From Alphaproteobacteria bacterium (GTDB taxonomy: Bacteria > Pseudomonadota > Alphaproteobacteria > SMXP01), in assembly GCA_028285305.1 (NCBI GenBank), contig JANQPV010000052.1, positions 36,324 to 100,323 on the forward strand: 64,000 nt of DNA, in the 5' to 3' direction. Each line of letters begins with the position of its first letter. Position 1 is the stretch's first letter. The notes below the pieces were generated by a model. The model worked only from the letters and a program-made list of their open reading frames with translations, had not been told where the DNA came from and made no database searches. Of the stretch, positions 24,324 through 33,455 are shown piece by piece. Position numbers and translations under genes: made by a program.

Positions 24324-25520
24324 TCACACAACCTCAAACAAACCCGCGGCGCCCATGCCGCCGCCGACGCACATGGTGATCACGACGTAGCGAACGCCCC
24401 GGCGCTTGCCTTCAATGAGAGCGTGACCGACCATGCGCGCGCCGGACATGCCATAAGGATGACCAATGGCGATGGCGCCGCCATTGACGTTGAGCTTCTC
24501 GTTCGGGATTTCGAGCTTGTCGCGGCTGTAAAGAACCTGACAGGCGAAGGCCTCGTTGAGCTCCCACAGTCCGATGTCGTCAACGGAAAGCCCATGGGTC
24601 TCTAGCAGTTTGGGTACGGCGTAAATGGGACCAATCCCCATTTCATCGGGCTCAAGCCCCGCCACAGCAATGCCGCGATAGACGCCAAGGGGATTAAGTC
24701 CGCGCCTTTCAGCCTCTTTTGCCTCCATCAAAACGGCAGCGCTCGCCCCGTCGGAAAGCTGGCTCGCATTGCCGGCGGTGATGAATCTTCCTTCCTTAAC
24801 TTGCTGGCCGTCTTTAAAAACTGCGGCCAATCCTTGCAGATCTCCAAGAGTCGTATCCGGGCGATTACCTTCATCTTCGGCAAGCGTCACCCGTTGATCA
24901 GAGATTTCGCCGGTTTCCTTGTTCTTTACCTTCATGACGGTCCGGACAGGAACGATTTCTTCGTCAAACTTGCCCGCCTGTTGGGCGGCGGCCGTACGCT
25001 GTTGGGATCGCAGGCCGTAAGCATCCTGGACCTCGCGCGAGACTTGATAACGCTCCGAAACGATCTCCGCCGTCTCCAACATGGTCATGTAAAGCGCCGG
25101 CTTGTTCTCGGTGAGATCAGGATCGGGAACAGCGAACATCTTCTCCGTCTGGTTCATGGAGATTGACTCAACGCCGCCCCCGATCGTGATCGTCATACCG
25201 TCGGCGATGATTTGTTTCGCGGCAATCGCGATCCCCATTAGTCCGGACGCACACTGACGGTCCACAGATTGCCCAGCAACGCTTTCTGGAAGGCCTGCTC
25301 GAATGAGGCTGGTGCGCGCCACATTGAAAAAGCCCGTCCCCTGCTGCAATGCCGACCCCAAGACCACGTCATCGACTTCATTGGAGCCAACATTGGCTCG
25401 CTTTACCGCTGCGGCGATTGCATGGCCCGCCAATGCCGGCGCGGGCGTCGCGTTAAACGCGCCTCTATAGGCCTTACCGATAGGCGTCCTTGCGGTTGAA
25501 ACAATGACAGCTTCTCTCAT
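24324..25520 (-). CDS. Acetyl-CoA acetyltransferase / 3-ketoacyl-CoA thiolase
   Basis: I start at ATG 25520 ([16 protein letters not shown]) with AGGAAAG 5 bases upstream; the longer frame has 51 unlikely extra codons. The 398-residue enzyme has the acyl-accepting cysteine in [10 protein letters not shown] (C90), the histidine in [11 protein letters not shown] and the C-terminal cysteine in [11 protein letters not shown] (about C384), so it is complete. It cleaves 3-ketoacyl-CoA to acetyl-CoA in the cytoplasm. The SDR gene is 10 bases upstream in the same direction, so the two supply the last steps of beta-oxidation for the cluster. Confidence 0.92.
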   Translation of the reverse strand: MREAVIVSTARTPIGKAYRGAFNATPAPALAGHAIAAAVKRANVGSNEVDDVVLGSALQQGTGFFNVARTSLIRAGLPESVAGQSVDRQCASGLMGIAIAAKQIIADGMTITIGGGVESISMNQTEKMFAVPDPDLTENKPALYMTMLETAEIVSERYQVSREVQDAYGLRSQQRTAAAQQAGKFDEEIVPVRTVMKVKNKETGEISDQRVTLAEDEGNRPDTTLGDLQGLAAVFKDGQQVKEGRFITAGNASQLSDGASAAVLMEAKEAERRGLNPLGVYRGIAVAGLEPDEMGIGPIYAVPKLLETHGLSVDDIGLWELNEAFACQVLYSRDKLEIPNEKLNVNGGAIAIGHPYGMSGARMVGHALIEGKRRGVRYVVITMCVGGGMGAAGLFEVV

Positions 25521-25530
25521 TATACTTTCC

Positions 25531-26460
25531 TCATTGCGCCTTACCGGCGAGATCAACCCCGAGGGCCTCTGCTGCCAATTTGATGAACTTTTCGGTTTGC
25601 TGACCGGCGTTTTCGAGTGGGCTCGCACCCGTGCCCGACGAAATCTCACACCACCGTTCCGCAACGTCATCAACGCTTGCGTCTGTTCCCAGGAATACCC
25701 CTGGCGTCTCTGAAATGATGACTACTGAGAACGCTCCGCATCCGGCGCCCATAATGACCTTAGACGGAGCATCATCACTGACCAGATAGAGAACGCCCGG
25801 TGCGATCGTTTTCGGATCCATGATGGGAGCGACATGGTCAGGAATCAAACCACTAAGCATTCGCGTCGCGGCCGTGGGCGCGAGAGTATTGATCCGAATG
25901 TCGTATTTCGCGCCTTCTCGATGAAGAACATTCATCAAGCCGACCAAAGCGGCCTTAGCGGCGGCGTAGTTCGACTGCCCGAAATTTCCAAACAGTCCGC
26001 TTGATGACGTAGTCATCAAAATACGACCGAATTTTTGATCTCGCATCGTCTCCCAGACTGCCTTTGTACAATTGACGGCCCCGAAGAGATGAACATTCAC
26101 AACTTTATCGAAGTCAGAATGCGACATTTTCGAGAACGTCTTGTCACGGAGGATGCCGGCGTTATTGATCAAAATGTCCACGCGCCCCCACAGCTCTTTC
26201 GTCTTGGCAACCATGGACTCAACTTGAGCGTGATCGGTAACGTCGGCCCCATTGGCAATCGCCTCGCCGCCGGCTGACCGAATCTCTTCAACGACGCCCA
26301 TGGCCGCCTTGCCCGACGCCCCAGAGCCATCAACCGAGCCACCAAGATCGTTGACAACAACCTTCGCGCCCCGCGCTGCAAGGGCAAGACAGTATTCGCG
26401 GCCCAGACCGTTTCCGCCGCCCGTTACGATGGCGACGCGGTTCTCAAATATGATGTTCAT
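25531..26460 (-). CDS. Short-chain dehydrogenase, MFE-2-like 3-hydroxyacyl-CoA dehydrogenase
   Basis: Starting at ATG 26460 ([15 protein letters not shown]), the 309-residue protein has the NAD(P)-binding TGGGNGLG at 13-20, NNAG at 99-102 and the catalytic S-Y-K with YAAAK (Y165, K169). Its long insert after the first strand ([10 protein letters not shown]) and C-terminal length resemble the (3R)-hydroxyacyl-CoA dehydrogenase part of peroxisomal MFE-2/HSD17B4. It probably oxidises a hydroxyacyl-CoA for the thiolase encoded next. Confidence 0.88.
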   Translation of the reverse strand: MNIIFENRVAIVTGGGNGLGREYCLALAARGAKVVVNDLGGSVDGSGASGKAAMGVVEEIRSAGGEAIANGADVTDHAQVESMVAKTKELWGRVDILINNAGILRDKTFSKMSHSDFDKVVNVHLFGAVNCTKAVWETMRDQKFGRILMTTSSSGLFGNFGQSNYAAAKAALVGLMNVLHREGAKYDIRINTLAPTAATRMLSGLIPDHVAPIMDPKTIAPGVLYLVSDDAPSKVIMGAGCGAFSVVIISETPGVFLGTDASVDDVAERWCEISSGTGASPLENAGQQTEKFIKLAAEALGVDLAGKAQ

Positions 26461-26758
26461 CAACCTGACCTCTATTGGCGCCGAGTTCGACACCGCTTCG
26501 CCCTTGTCGGTTTGCCCAAGTTCAGAAAAAAGCTCGGCGTCAATGACCGGTTGGACAGAGGACAAAGCAGGCGAAACTTCCCTGCAAGAATAGTGACCTC
26601 GCCAAGCTCAATGCGCCATGGGATTCGCGCTTGCCGGATTTGGCATATGTGACGAAAGTGGCATCAACCGCCGTGGCCACTCGTAACCCAAGGCCACGGC
26701 TCGTGGGCTCTGAACGCAAAGCAATAGACCAAGCGCCTGCCCCCAATCGACCGCGACG

Positions 26759-28144
26759 TCACCGAACACTGCAATTGCAAATAATCGAGCTGACTGATGC
26801 GCGCAGATGGCTAATTGCCGGCCGCGCCATAGGCGATGGCCTTGACGAGTCCGAAAGAGCGGGAGGGCGGCGCGTTCGATGGCATTTGTTGGTCATTACG
26901 ACGACAGCGACTTCATCCTGCGGACTGACAAAAAACGCCGTTCCGTAATATCCGCTCCATCCCCATTGTCCGCGTGCCGCGAGTTCACCGCGAAGCCCGG
27001 GCTCTTCAACAACGTAACCGCCAAGCCCAAAGGCGAGACCATCGGTATTGTAGTTATCCAAAACAAACGTCTCCTTTGAGACATTTCTTTGCAGCATCAG
27101 GCGGACAGACGCAGGAGACAATATACGCGCGCCGTCTAACTCGCCTTCATTCAGGATCATAAGGCAAAAACGCATATAATCGGGCACCGTTGAGATTAGG
27201 CCGGCTCCTCCCGACATCCATCCAAAAGCTGTTTCATTCAATGCATGCCCGGACGCATCGAATAGTTTTGAGTTGTCGACGTCGGCCCGGATAAGCGCGC
27301 CGCTTTTGTCGACGTCGTAAACTGTAGCGACTCCGCCAAAGTCCGAATGATCAAGGAAAAATTCCGTATTTGACATACCAAGGGGCTCAAAAATCCGCCC
27401 ACGCATGAAGTCTTCAAGCGATTTTCCGGAAACGACTTCGATTACGCGCCCAGCTATATCGGTTGACCAGCTGTAACGCCATTTTTCTCCGGGCTGATCG
27501 TAAAGCGGCAAGGTTGAAAGCTCACTCACTCTGACAGCAAGGTCACCGGCGCTGTCTGGCCCGTGTTCAAGATAACGCCTTCCAAGGTCACTTCCGGTAT
27601 CAAATACGTAGCCAATGCCTGAGGTATGAGTCAGCAGATGGTGAATAGTAATCGGCCTCTCCAAGGGTTCTGTCTCAAACGCCCCCTCCGCATCCGCGGC
27701 CGTTGACGTCGCAACGCGCATTTGGGCAAAGGCGGGAATGTATTTTGAGACCGGATCGGTTAGGAGAACGGCACCGTCTTCGACAAGCCGCATGAGCCCA
27801 ACCGTCGTGACTGGCTTCGTCATACTGGCGATACGAAAGCGGGTCTCTTTCGTCATCGCAGTGTTTCGCTCGCGATCCGCCATGCCGACCGCGACGGCGT
27901 ATGCGACCTCGCCGTCTTTAGCAACCATCGCGACGAAGCCTGCGCGCACGCCGTCGTCTACTTCTTTTTGCAGTACGGCCTCAATGCGCGCAAGCCGGGC
28001 CTTCGGGAATCCGTCTGCATGTGCGGGCGTCGCCGGTTTAGCAGTGCCCTTCACAACCTCGTGGCTGGCTGTGACGTCGTCCGCGTCGCACGCCGAAAGA
28101 ACGAGCAAAAGAATCAACGTGGTTACCGACGCCAGAAGTCTCAT
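26759..28144 (-). CDS. Class C beta-lactamase-family serine hydrolase, lipoprotein, frameshifted at 3' end
   Basis: The start at ATG 28144 (MRLLASVTTLILLLVLSAC) has GAGGAA upstream and gives a lipoprotein signal with the lipid cysteine at 19. The serine-hydrolase domain has SMTK at 107-110 and a YSW motif in place of YxN, as in many esterase-type members (EstB, CocE-linked esterases). After VVVMTNK the frame goes into arginine-rich nonsense. Adding one base to the T-run at 26885-26887 (A-run in the gene) restores MPSNAPPSRSFGLVKAIAYG and a stop at 26811, giving 444 residues. So a single-base deletion, real or a sequencing error, has replaced the last residues. It probably hydrolyses an ester in the periplasm. 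Confidence 0.85.
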   Translation of the reverse strand: MRLLASVTTLILLLVLSACDADDVTASHEVVKGTAKPATPAHADGFPKARLARIEAVLQKEVDDGVRAGFVAMVAKDGEVAYAVAVGMADRERNTAMTKETRFRIASMTKPVTTVGLMRLVEDGAVLLTDPVSKYIPAFAQMRVATSTAADAEGAFETEPLERPITIHHLLTHTSGIGYVFDTGSDLGRRYLEHGPDSAGDLAVRVSELSTLPLYDQPGEKWRYSWSTDIAGRVIEVVSGKSLEDFMRGRIFEPLGMSNTEFFLDHSDFGGVATVYDVDKSGALIRADVDNSKLFDASGHALNETAFGWMSGGAGLISTVPDYMRFCLMILNEGELDGARILSPASVRLMLQRNVSKETFVLDNYNTDGLAFGLGGYVVEEPGLRGELAARGQWGWSGYYGTAFFVSPQDEVAVVVMTNKCHRTRRPPALSDSSRPSPMARPAISHLRASVSSIICNCSVR

Positions 28145-28197
28145 GTGCATTTCCTCAATGTAAATCCGATAGTCTGAAGGCAGATCAGCGGCATTTG

Positions 28198-29004
28198 CTA
28201 ACTCCAAATGGGGTCACGCTTTTCGAAAAAGGCGGCGATCCCTTCCTTTGCGTCGTCGGATTCCAGGCATGTTTCAATCTGCTTTCTTAAGTATGGTAGT
28301 GCCTCATCGAACGGCATGTCTTCCGCAGCGCGAAAAGCCGCCAGCCCCATTTGCATGGTGCCGGGCGCAAGGCACGCGAATTCTTCCGCGAGCGCGTCAA
28401 CGCGGGCGTCTAGCGCGCCGGCTTCAACAGCCTCGTTGATCAGACCAGATGCGGCGGCCAATGATGCGCTAATCGGACGACCGCGCATGATGAAGTCCAA
28501 TGCCTGCCTGCGATTCATCACCTGAAATAGGCCTGCCATTACTTGAAACGGCCAAAGTCCGCGCGTGATTTCCGGAGCACAAAACTCGGCATGTTCGGCC
28601 GCGATCGCGTGGGTGACATTGCAGACGAGCAGCAAAGCGCCAGCGTAGACCGAACCTTGAATCTTCGCTATCGTCGGCTTGTTAAGATGATAAAGACGCA
28701 GCACAAGATCGTCCGTTCCCCCCTGATAGGGAACCGAAGAATTGATCTCCCCATCGCCGACGCCGCTCATGGCCTTTAAGTCGCCGCCCGCACAAAAGAC
28801 GTCGCCATTGGCCGCAAGCACAACGACCCGCACGTCGCGCTCTCGTTTCGCACAATCGAGCGCATATATGAGTTCATTCACCATCGTCTGATTGATGGCG
28901 TTTTTCTTCTTCGGCCGATTGAGTGTGATGGTGAAGATATGCCCCTTAAGAGATTGCTCTATAATTGCAAAACCCACATTTTGAAGTGTCGATTCTATTG
29001 TCAT
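28198..29004 (-). CDS. Enoyl-CoA hydratase/isomerase (crotonase family)
   Basis: The 268-residue protein has crotonase features: LNRPKKKNAINQTM, the oxyanion loop GDVFCAGGDLKAM, and KIQGSVYAGALLLV in place of the usual G-x-GGG. The C-terminus ends FFEKRDPIW as in typical members. The ATG at 29004 is preferred to the TTG directly before it. It hydrates or isomerises an enoyl-CoA in the cytoplasm. It lies 53 bases upstream of the serine hydrolase on the same strand. The glutamates of classical hydratases are not both evident, so isomerase or other crotonase chemistry is possible. Confidence 0.87.
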   Translation of the reverse strand: MTIESTLQNVGFAIIEQSLKGHIFTITLNRPKKKNAINQTMVNELIYALDCAKRERDVRVVVLAANGDVFCAGGDLKAMSGVGDGEINSSVPYQGGTDDLVLRLYHLNKPTIAKIQGSVYAGALLLVCNVTHAIAAEHAEFCAPEITRGLWPFQVMAGLFQVMNRRQALDFIMRGRPISASLAAASGLINEAVEAGALDARVDALAEEFACLAPGTMQMGLAAFRAAEDMPFDEALPYLRKQIETCLESDDAKEGIAAFFEKRDPIWS

Positions 29005-29257
29005 CAAATTGCGATCCCTCGATTATCGTATAAAACATGAGCCTTTCATTGTGGCCGCAATTATCTCATCATAAATTTTATTCACATCTTTGACTTGTGT
29101 TGTGAGCAGCGCCTTTTGCTTCGAATGAGATGCTTCCTTTCAGGGAGGAAACAACAGCGACAACACGGTCGTGCAGTAGGCCGTAAAAAATACATCGGCC
29201 ACTCGGGCTATTATTCGCCATCTCGACAAGATCCTTAGTCGTTAAACGGGCACAAAT

Positions 29258-31021
29258 CTAAACCAAATCTAAACAAAGCGCTTTCGGCGCCTCAATCACC
29301 TTCGCCCGCAAATATTCGCAGAGCGACTTCGCTTGTCCGTCCGTGCGCGTTGCGGCGGCGACGCCTTTGCCCAAGACGCCGCGAATGACAAAGTTCAATG
29401 CGCGGATATTGGCAAGTTCGTATCGTTCGATCGGATATTGCGCCATGTCGGGCAAGAGCGTCTTTAGTTGCTCAACCGTTAGGTAGTGATAGAGAAAGGC
29501 ATAGGCGTCATCGGTTTGCGCCCAAACGCCGACATTCGCCGCGCCGCCTTTGTCCCCTGATCGCGCGCCAAAAAGACGGCCGAGAGGAATGGAAACCGTT
29601 TCCTGAGGCGCCGGCGGCGCGGGAACCTTCGCGGCCGTTTCGAATTTCTTTTTAGGAAGGCCGAGCCGGCTTGATGGAAGCACCTCCACGACGTCGCCGT
29701 CGATATGCACGCGCTCAACGATATGTTTGCTGTCGATCAGGGCCGGCCAATGCTCCGCGACGGGCCCGCTCGAAGTGGCGGCCGGCCGGCCGAAGAAGCC
29801 CGCGTAATTCGAAATTGCGAGCTCCGTAACTTTTGCCGCGAACAGCCGCCCGACCCTTTTTGGATCGTCGGATTGTACGATAAGGCGCAAAGTCGCCGCC
29901 GCCTCATCGTTGCTGATTGGGTCCGCTTTGTTTGTGGGAAGCAATAGCTCGGTAACGGCATCAAATTGCTCGCGCCCGCCGAGATTTTTAAACAGCACAT
30001 CCGTGAATATCTTGGCTTTCTTCTCAATATCGAGGCCCGTCAAAAGCATTTCGACGGAGATGCGATGGCCGGCGGTCAAGTTTATGCATGCCTTATGGGT
30101 TGGTGGCGGGCTCGAGCCTTTGCACCCCCTCACGCGGACCCGATCTGGCCCGGTCTGCGTCGCCGTGAAACTGTCGAAGTGGCCTGTTACGTCAGGGTTG
30201 ACGTAAGCAGGCGCGGCGATCTCATAAAGCGTTTGCGCCGTCACCGTGCCGACGGAAACAAGACCGCCGGTTCCTTCGTGTTTGGTGATGGTGAAGCTGC
30301 CGTCGGTCTCGATCTCAGCGATGGGAAAGCCCACATTGTGGAAGTCTTTCACTTCATCCATGAACGGATAATTGCCGCCGGTAACGCCTGGCCCGCATTC
30401 GATGAGATGGCCCGCCAACAAAGCCCCCGCAAGGGCGTCGTAATCATCGCGGCGCCAGTTGAATCTCCAGGCCGCCGGACCAATCACAAGCGCTGCATCG
30501 GTGACGCGTGGTGCAATGACAATATCGGCACCCCGATCCAATGCTTCTTTTATCCCCCAAGAGCCCAAATAAACATTGGCGGTCACGACGCGATTGCGCT
30601 TGCCGGTCAGCGAAGCGCCGGTGTCAAGATTGATAAATCTTTCGCCCGCGGCGACTAGGCCATCTAACCGCGGCGCCAGGTCGTCCCCATCAATCCACGC
30701 GATGCACGGCTTGAGGCTCAACTCTTCGGCAACAGCCCGAACCGCTTCCGCGCATCCTTCCGGATTAAGCCCGCCTGCGTTGGAGACAATCTTAATTCCT
30801 GCACCCAAACACGGCTCCAAGACCCCCCGCATCTGTTTGATAAAGGTACCCACATAGCCGGCATTTTCATCCGCCGCGCGCTTGCCATGCAAAATCGCCA
30901 TAGTGAGTTCGGCAAGATAATCGCCGGTAAGGACGTCAATCGGGCCCCCTTCGACCATTTCCCTGGCCGCGGACAATCGGTCCCCGTAGAATCCGCTGCA
31001 ATTGGCTATCCGCAATGACAT
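29258..31021 (-). CDS. AtuA-like acyclic terpene utilisation family protein (DUF1446 + AtuA C-terminal domain)
   Basis: I start at ATG 31021 (MSLRIANCSGFYGDRLSAAR), giving 587 residues. The first 440 or so form DUF1446 (GGPIDVLTGDYLAELTMAIL, IKIVSNAGGLNPEGCA). The C-terminal 100 form the AtuA-like domain (IPLGRLFGARSGDKGGAANVGVW). AtuA is required for citronellol/geraniol degradation in Pseudomonas, though its precise reaction is not settled; relatives occur in clusters for branched acyl compounds. The presence here suggests a branched or terpenoid acyl substrate. It is divergent from the first CocE gene. Confidence 0.85.
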   Translation of the reverse strand: MSLRIANCSGFYGDRLSAAREMVEGGPIDVLTGDYLAELTMAILHGKRAADENAGYVGTFIKQMRGVLEPCLGAGIKIVSNAGGLNPEGCAEAVRAVAEELSLKPCIAWIDGDDLAPRLDGLVAAGERFINLDTGASLTGKRNRVVTANVYLGSWGIKEALDRGADIVIAPRVTDAALVIGPAAWRFNWRRDDYDALAGALLAGHLIECGPGVTGGNYPFMDEVKDFHNVGFPIAEIETDGSFTITKHEGTGGLVSVGTVTAQTLYEIAAPAYVNPDVTGHFDSFTATQTGPDRVRVRGCKGSSPPPTHKACINLTAGHRISVEMLLTGLDIEKKAKIFTDVLFKNLGGREQFDAVTELLLPTNKADPISNDEAAATLRLIVQSDDPKRVGRLFAAKVTELAISNYAGFFGRPAATSSGPVAEHWPALIDSKHIVERVHIDGDVVEVLPSSRLGLPKKKFETAAKVPAPPAPQETVSIPLGRLFGARSGDKGGAANVGVWAQTDDAYAFLYHYLTVEQLKTLLPDMAQYPIERYELANIRALNFVIRGVLGKGVAAATRTDGQAKSLCEYLRAKVIEAPKALCLDLV

Positions 31022-31228
31022 CTCAAAGTTCGCTCGACAAAGTTGCCCCGCAAGCCTTGGCTCGCGGGCATGACGCCCTGAAAAGATAGAAATTCCGTCA
31101 ATCGCGGACCGGTCTCCATAGCATAATAGACACGCCAATTTGGCAATTAAGGCCCTCTTGCCGAGCAGATTCCCGTCACCTAAAGCGAGCTTTCACGACA
31201 AATACAGCTGTCATGCGGCCCAACTGTA
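31022..31228. other. Divergent intergenic region, left part
   Basis: This gap lies between the AtuA-like gene (leftward) and the shared leader of the first CocE gene (rightward). A GC-rich imperfect hairpin (GCCCCGCAAGCC...GGCTCGCGGGC, around 31047-31071) is visible. No gene or clear promoter is recognised. Confidence 0.4.
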
Positions 31229-31349
31229 TTGGTCAAATTCGCCAAATTACCGCAGCGCGTTTCCCATTCCGCTTGTCGACCGACCGGCGCACAATGGGCC
31301 CAAAGAGAACAATAATGGCGCAAAGGGACCGATTGGGAGGAAACACGGC
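31229..31349 (+). promoter_or_regulatory. Leader/promoter region shared with the third CocE gene (copy 1)
   Basis: TTGGTCAAATTCGCCAAATT and the next 90 bases up to the start codon are repeated, with few changes and no net shift, at 35789-35908 before the third paralogue. Both end in GGGAGG about 9-10 bases before the ATG. The second paralogue lacks this leader. The conserved stretch probably carries the promoter and a regulator site. Confidence 0.55.
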
Positions 31350-33344
31350 ATGCGATATAGATTCATGATAGCAGTAGCAGCGCTCGCAGGCTTGCTGAAC
31401 ATCGCTTGGCTCGCGCCGGCGATCACCGTCGAAGCGAAAGCAAAAGTCTCGCGCTTCGGGGAGTATTCAGGATATTCCGAGCGCCGCTTCGACGGATTTG
31501 AGCGACAATCCCTCTACGTCCCCATGCGCGATGGCGTGCGCCTCGCGGTCGACCTATATCACCCAACCAAGGATGATAAGCGGGCGAGCGAAAAACTGCC
31601 TGTGGTTCTGGTGAAGCATGGCTATTGGCGGGCGAACCAGACGGCAGACGGTACCATCACTTCGCTAATAACGCCTGGAAATCCAAAGCATTTAGGATCT
31701 GTATTGCAATACATGTCAGCCTATCGTGATCTTTTGGAGCATGGTTATGTCATCGCGATCGCCGACCCGCGCGGTTACGGCGCGTCGTTCGGGAATCTCA
31801 CGGGGTTCATGTCCTTACACTATAATCGGGACAGCTATGACCTCATCGAATGGCTGGGATCTCAAGGTTGGAGTTCGGGTAACGTCGGCATGATGGGCCC
31901 GTCCTACATGGCCAACGCCCAGATCGGAGCCGCCAGCGAAGATCCGCCTTCGCTGAAAGCCATTTTTCCTGAAGTCGGCGCTTTCGATTGGTCGGAGGAT
32001 ATCCTTCATGGCGGCGTTTCGATGGTTGACCGACCAGATGAGCGCTGGCGCAGTCCGGGGCGTTACATCATGGAGACGTTGCGTGCGGGCAAGATACCCG
32101 ATGACCCGGAGCAATTTGGCTTAGGAGCGGGAACACGCATCCCTCCCGTCGACGGGCCGGACGGCGAACGGCTTTTGGCTGAACTACTCGCGGAGCGCGC
32201 GAAAACGCTGGAGGCGGACGCGGCGGCCTATGATCAGGCAGCCGGGGCCAGCGCGGCGACGGATGATGCATCGGATGCGGCCGCGTATCGCAGCGAGTGC
32301 TTTTACGTTGCGTCCTGCGCGAACCATCAGTTTACGGGCCATACGGTAAATATGAAGGATTATCTTCCCCAGTTAAATCAGGCGCAGATTCCAACATATA
32401 CTTTGTCAGGTTGGCGCGACATTACGCCTCTCGCGCCGCTGCTGTGGCATGAAAACCTGAGGGGCCCGCATAAGACATCCATCGGCCCTTGGGGGCATGG
32501 CCCCAATCCGTCGCATCAAAACATACGCGAATCATGGCGGCGCGTTGAGTCCGCCGAAGCCCGCCGGTGGTTCGATTATTGGCTCAAAGGGATCGAGAAT
32601 GGCGTCATGGATGGTCCGTCGATGGCCTATGCGGTCCTTCAGCACGATCCCGGCAAATGGACCTGGCGTGCGACGGAGAGCTGGCCGGATCAAAACGTAA
32701 ACCGGCGTCCGTTCTATTTCTCCAAACAGGGCGACGATTTGGCCTTCGGAACAAAGCAGCCGCGCCGAACGAGCGAGGTTAGCTTTGACGTGGATGTGAC
32801 GGCAACCCTTGGCAAGCAAAATCGCTATATGATGCGCGACGTTACATACCCCGAAATGAGCGAAAACAATTCCAAGGGCGCCTTCTACACCAGTGCGCCT
32901 TTGGGGGAAGACCTCACGATCGCCGGCGCGCCGGTTGTGACGCTCAACGTCAAATCGACGGCGCCGGATGGGGAGTTCCATGTGTCGCTGCAGCGCGTCG
33001 ACGCAGACGGGCTTTCTCATTTCATCACCGAAGGCAAGCTCAAAGCTTCTCATCGCGTCTTGCGCGAGGCGCCGTATGAATTTTTCGGCCTGCCCTGGCA
33101 GGATCGACGGGAAAAGGTGGTTAAGGCGACGCCGCCTCTCGACAACAAAACGCCAGCGGAATTGAAATTCCGTTTGCAGCCGACCGCGTTCACCTTCGAA
33201 AAAGGCTCGCGCCTGCGGGTCGCAATCGTCGGCGCCGACGCGGACTTTTCTTATCAGGAACCCGTCGACCCCGCCCCTGTCGTCACCATCGTCAGCGGCG
33301 GGAAATACACGTCAGGCGTTGAACTGCCGATATTGGAAGACTGA
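31350..33344 (+). CDS. CocE/NonD family hydrolase, exported (paralogue 1)
   Basis: The start at ATG 31350 has GGGAGG 9 bases upstream; 70 further upstream codons lack such a site. The 664-residue protein has a signal peptide (FMIAVAALAGLLNIAWLAPA) and an alpha/beta-hydrolase S15-like domain: YVPMRDGVRLAVDLYHP, the nucleophile S185 in GPSYMANAQ, and the histidine region IGPWGHGP. A C-terminal jelly-roll domain follows (VVTLNVKSTAPDGEFHVSL, GSRLRVAIVGADADF). CocE-type enzymes hydrolyse acyl or peptide-like esters, here in the periplasm. It is the first of three tandem paralogues. Confidence 0.9.
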   Translation: MRYRFMIAVAALAGLLNIAWLAPAITVEAKAKVSRFGEYSGYSERRFDGFERQSLYVPMRDGVRLAVDLYHPTKDDKRASEKLPVVLVKHGYWRANQTADGTITSLITPGNPKHLGSVLQYMSAYRDLLEHGYVIAIADPRGYGASFGNLTGFMSLHYNRDSYDLIEWLGSQGWSSGNVGMMGPSYMANAQIGAASEDPPSLKAIFPEVGAFDWSEDILHGGVSMVDRPDERWRSPGRYIMETLRAGKIPDDPEQFGLGAGTRIPPVDGPDGERLLAELLAERAKTLEADAAAYDQAAGASAATDDASDAAAYRSECFYVASCANHQFTGHTVNMKDYLPQLNQAQIPTYTLSGWRDITPLAPLLWHENLRGPHKTSIGPWGHGPNPSHQNIRESWRRVESAEARRWFDYWLKGIENGVMDGPSMAYAVLQHDPGKWTWRATESWPDQNVNRRPFYFSKQGDDLAFGTKQPRRTSEVSFDVDVTATLGKQNRYMMRDVTYPEMSENNSKGAFYTSAPLGEDLTIAGAPVVTLNVKSTAPDGEFHVSLQRVDADGLSHFITEGKLKASHRVLREAPYEFFGLPWQDRREKVVKATPPLDNKTPAELKFRLQPTAFTFEKGSRLRVAIVGADADFSYQEPVDPAPVVTIVSGGKYTSGVELPILED

Positions 33345-33455
33345 CTGTTGAGAACCAAGCCGTGGGGTTCGGCGGGCGTCATTGGTCCGGACGACGATGA
33401 CAAGCCCTGAACACAAGGCGTCGCATAATTGAAAGAAAATTCGGGAGTGAAAATA

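Noticed and set aside
25521..25673. Upstream extension of the thiolase gene
   Set aside because: These codons overlap the SDR gene end and precede a thiolase start that has a good ribosome-binding site and the expected family N-terminus.
32532..33053. 173-codon minus-strand frame inside the first CocE gene
   Set aside because: It is antisense to a well-supported gene, has no homology or ribosome-binding site, and does not recur in the paralogues.
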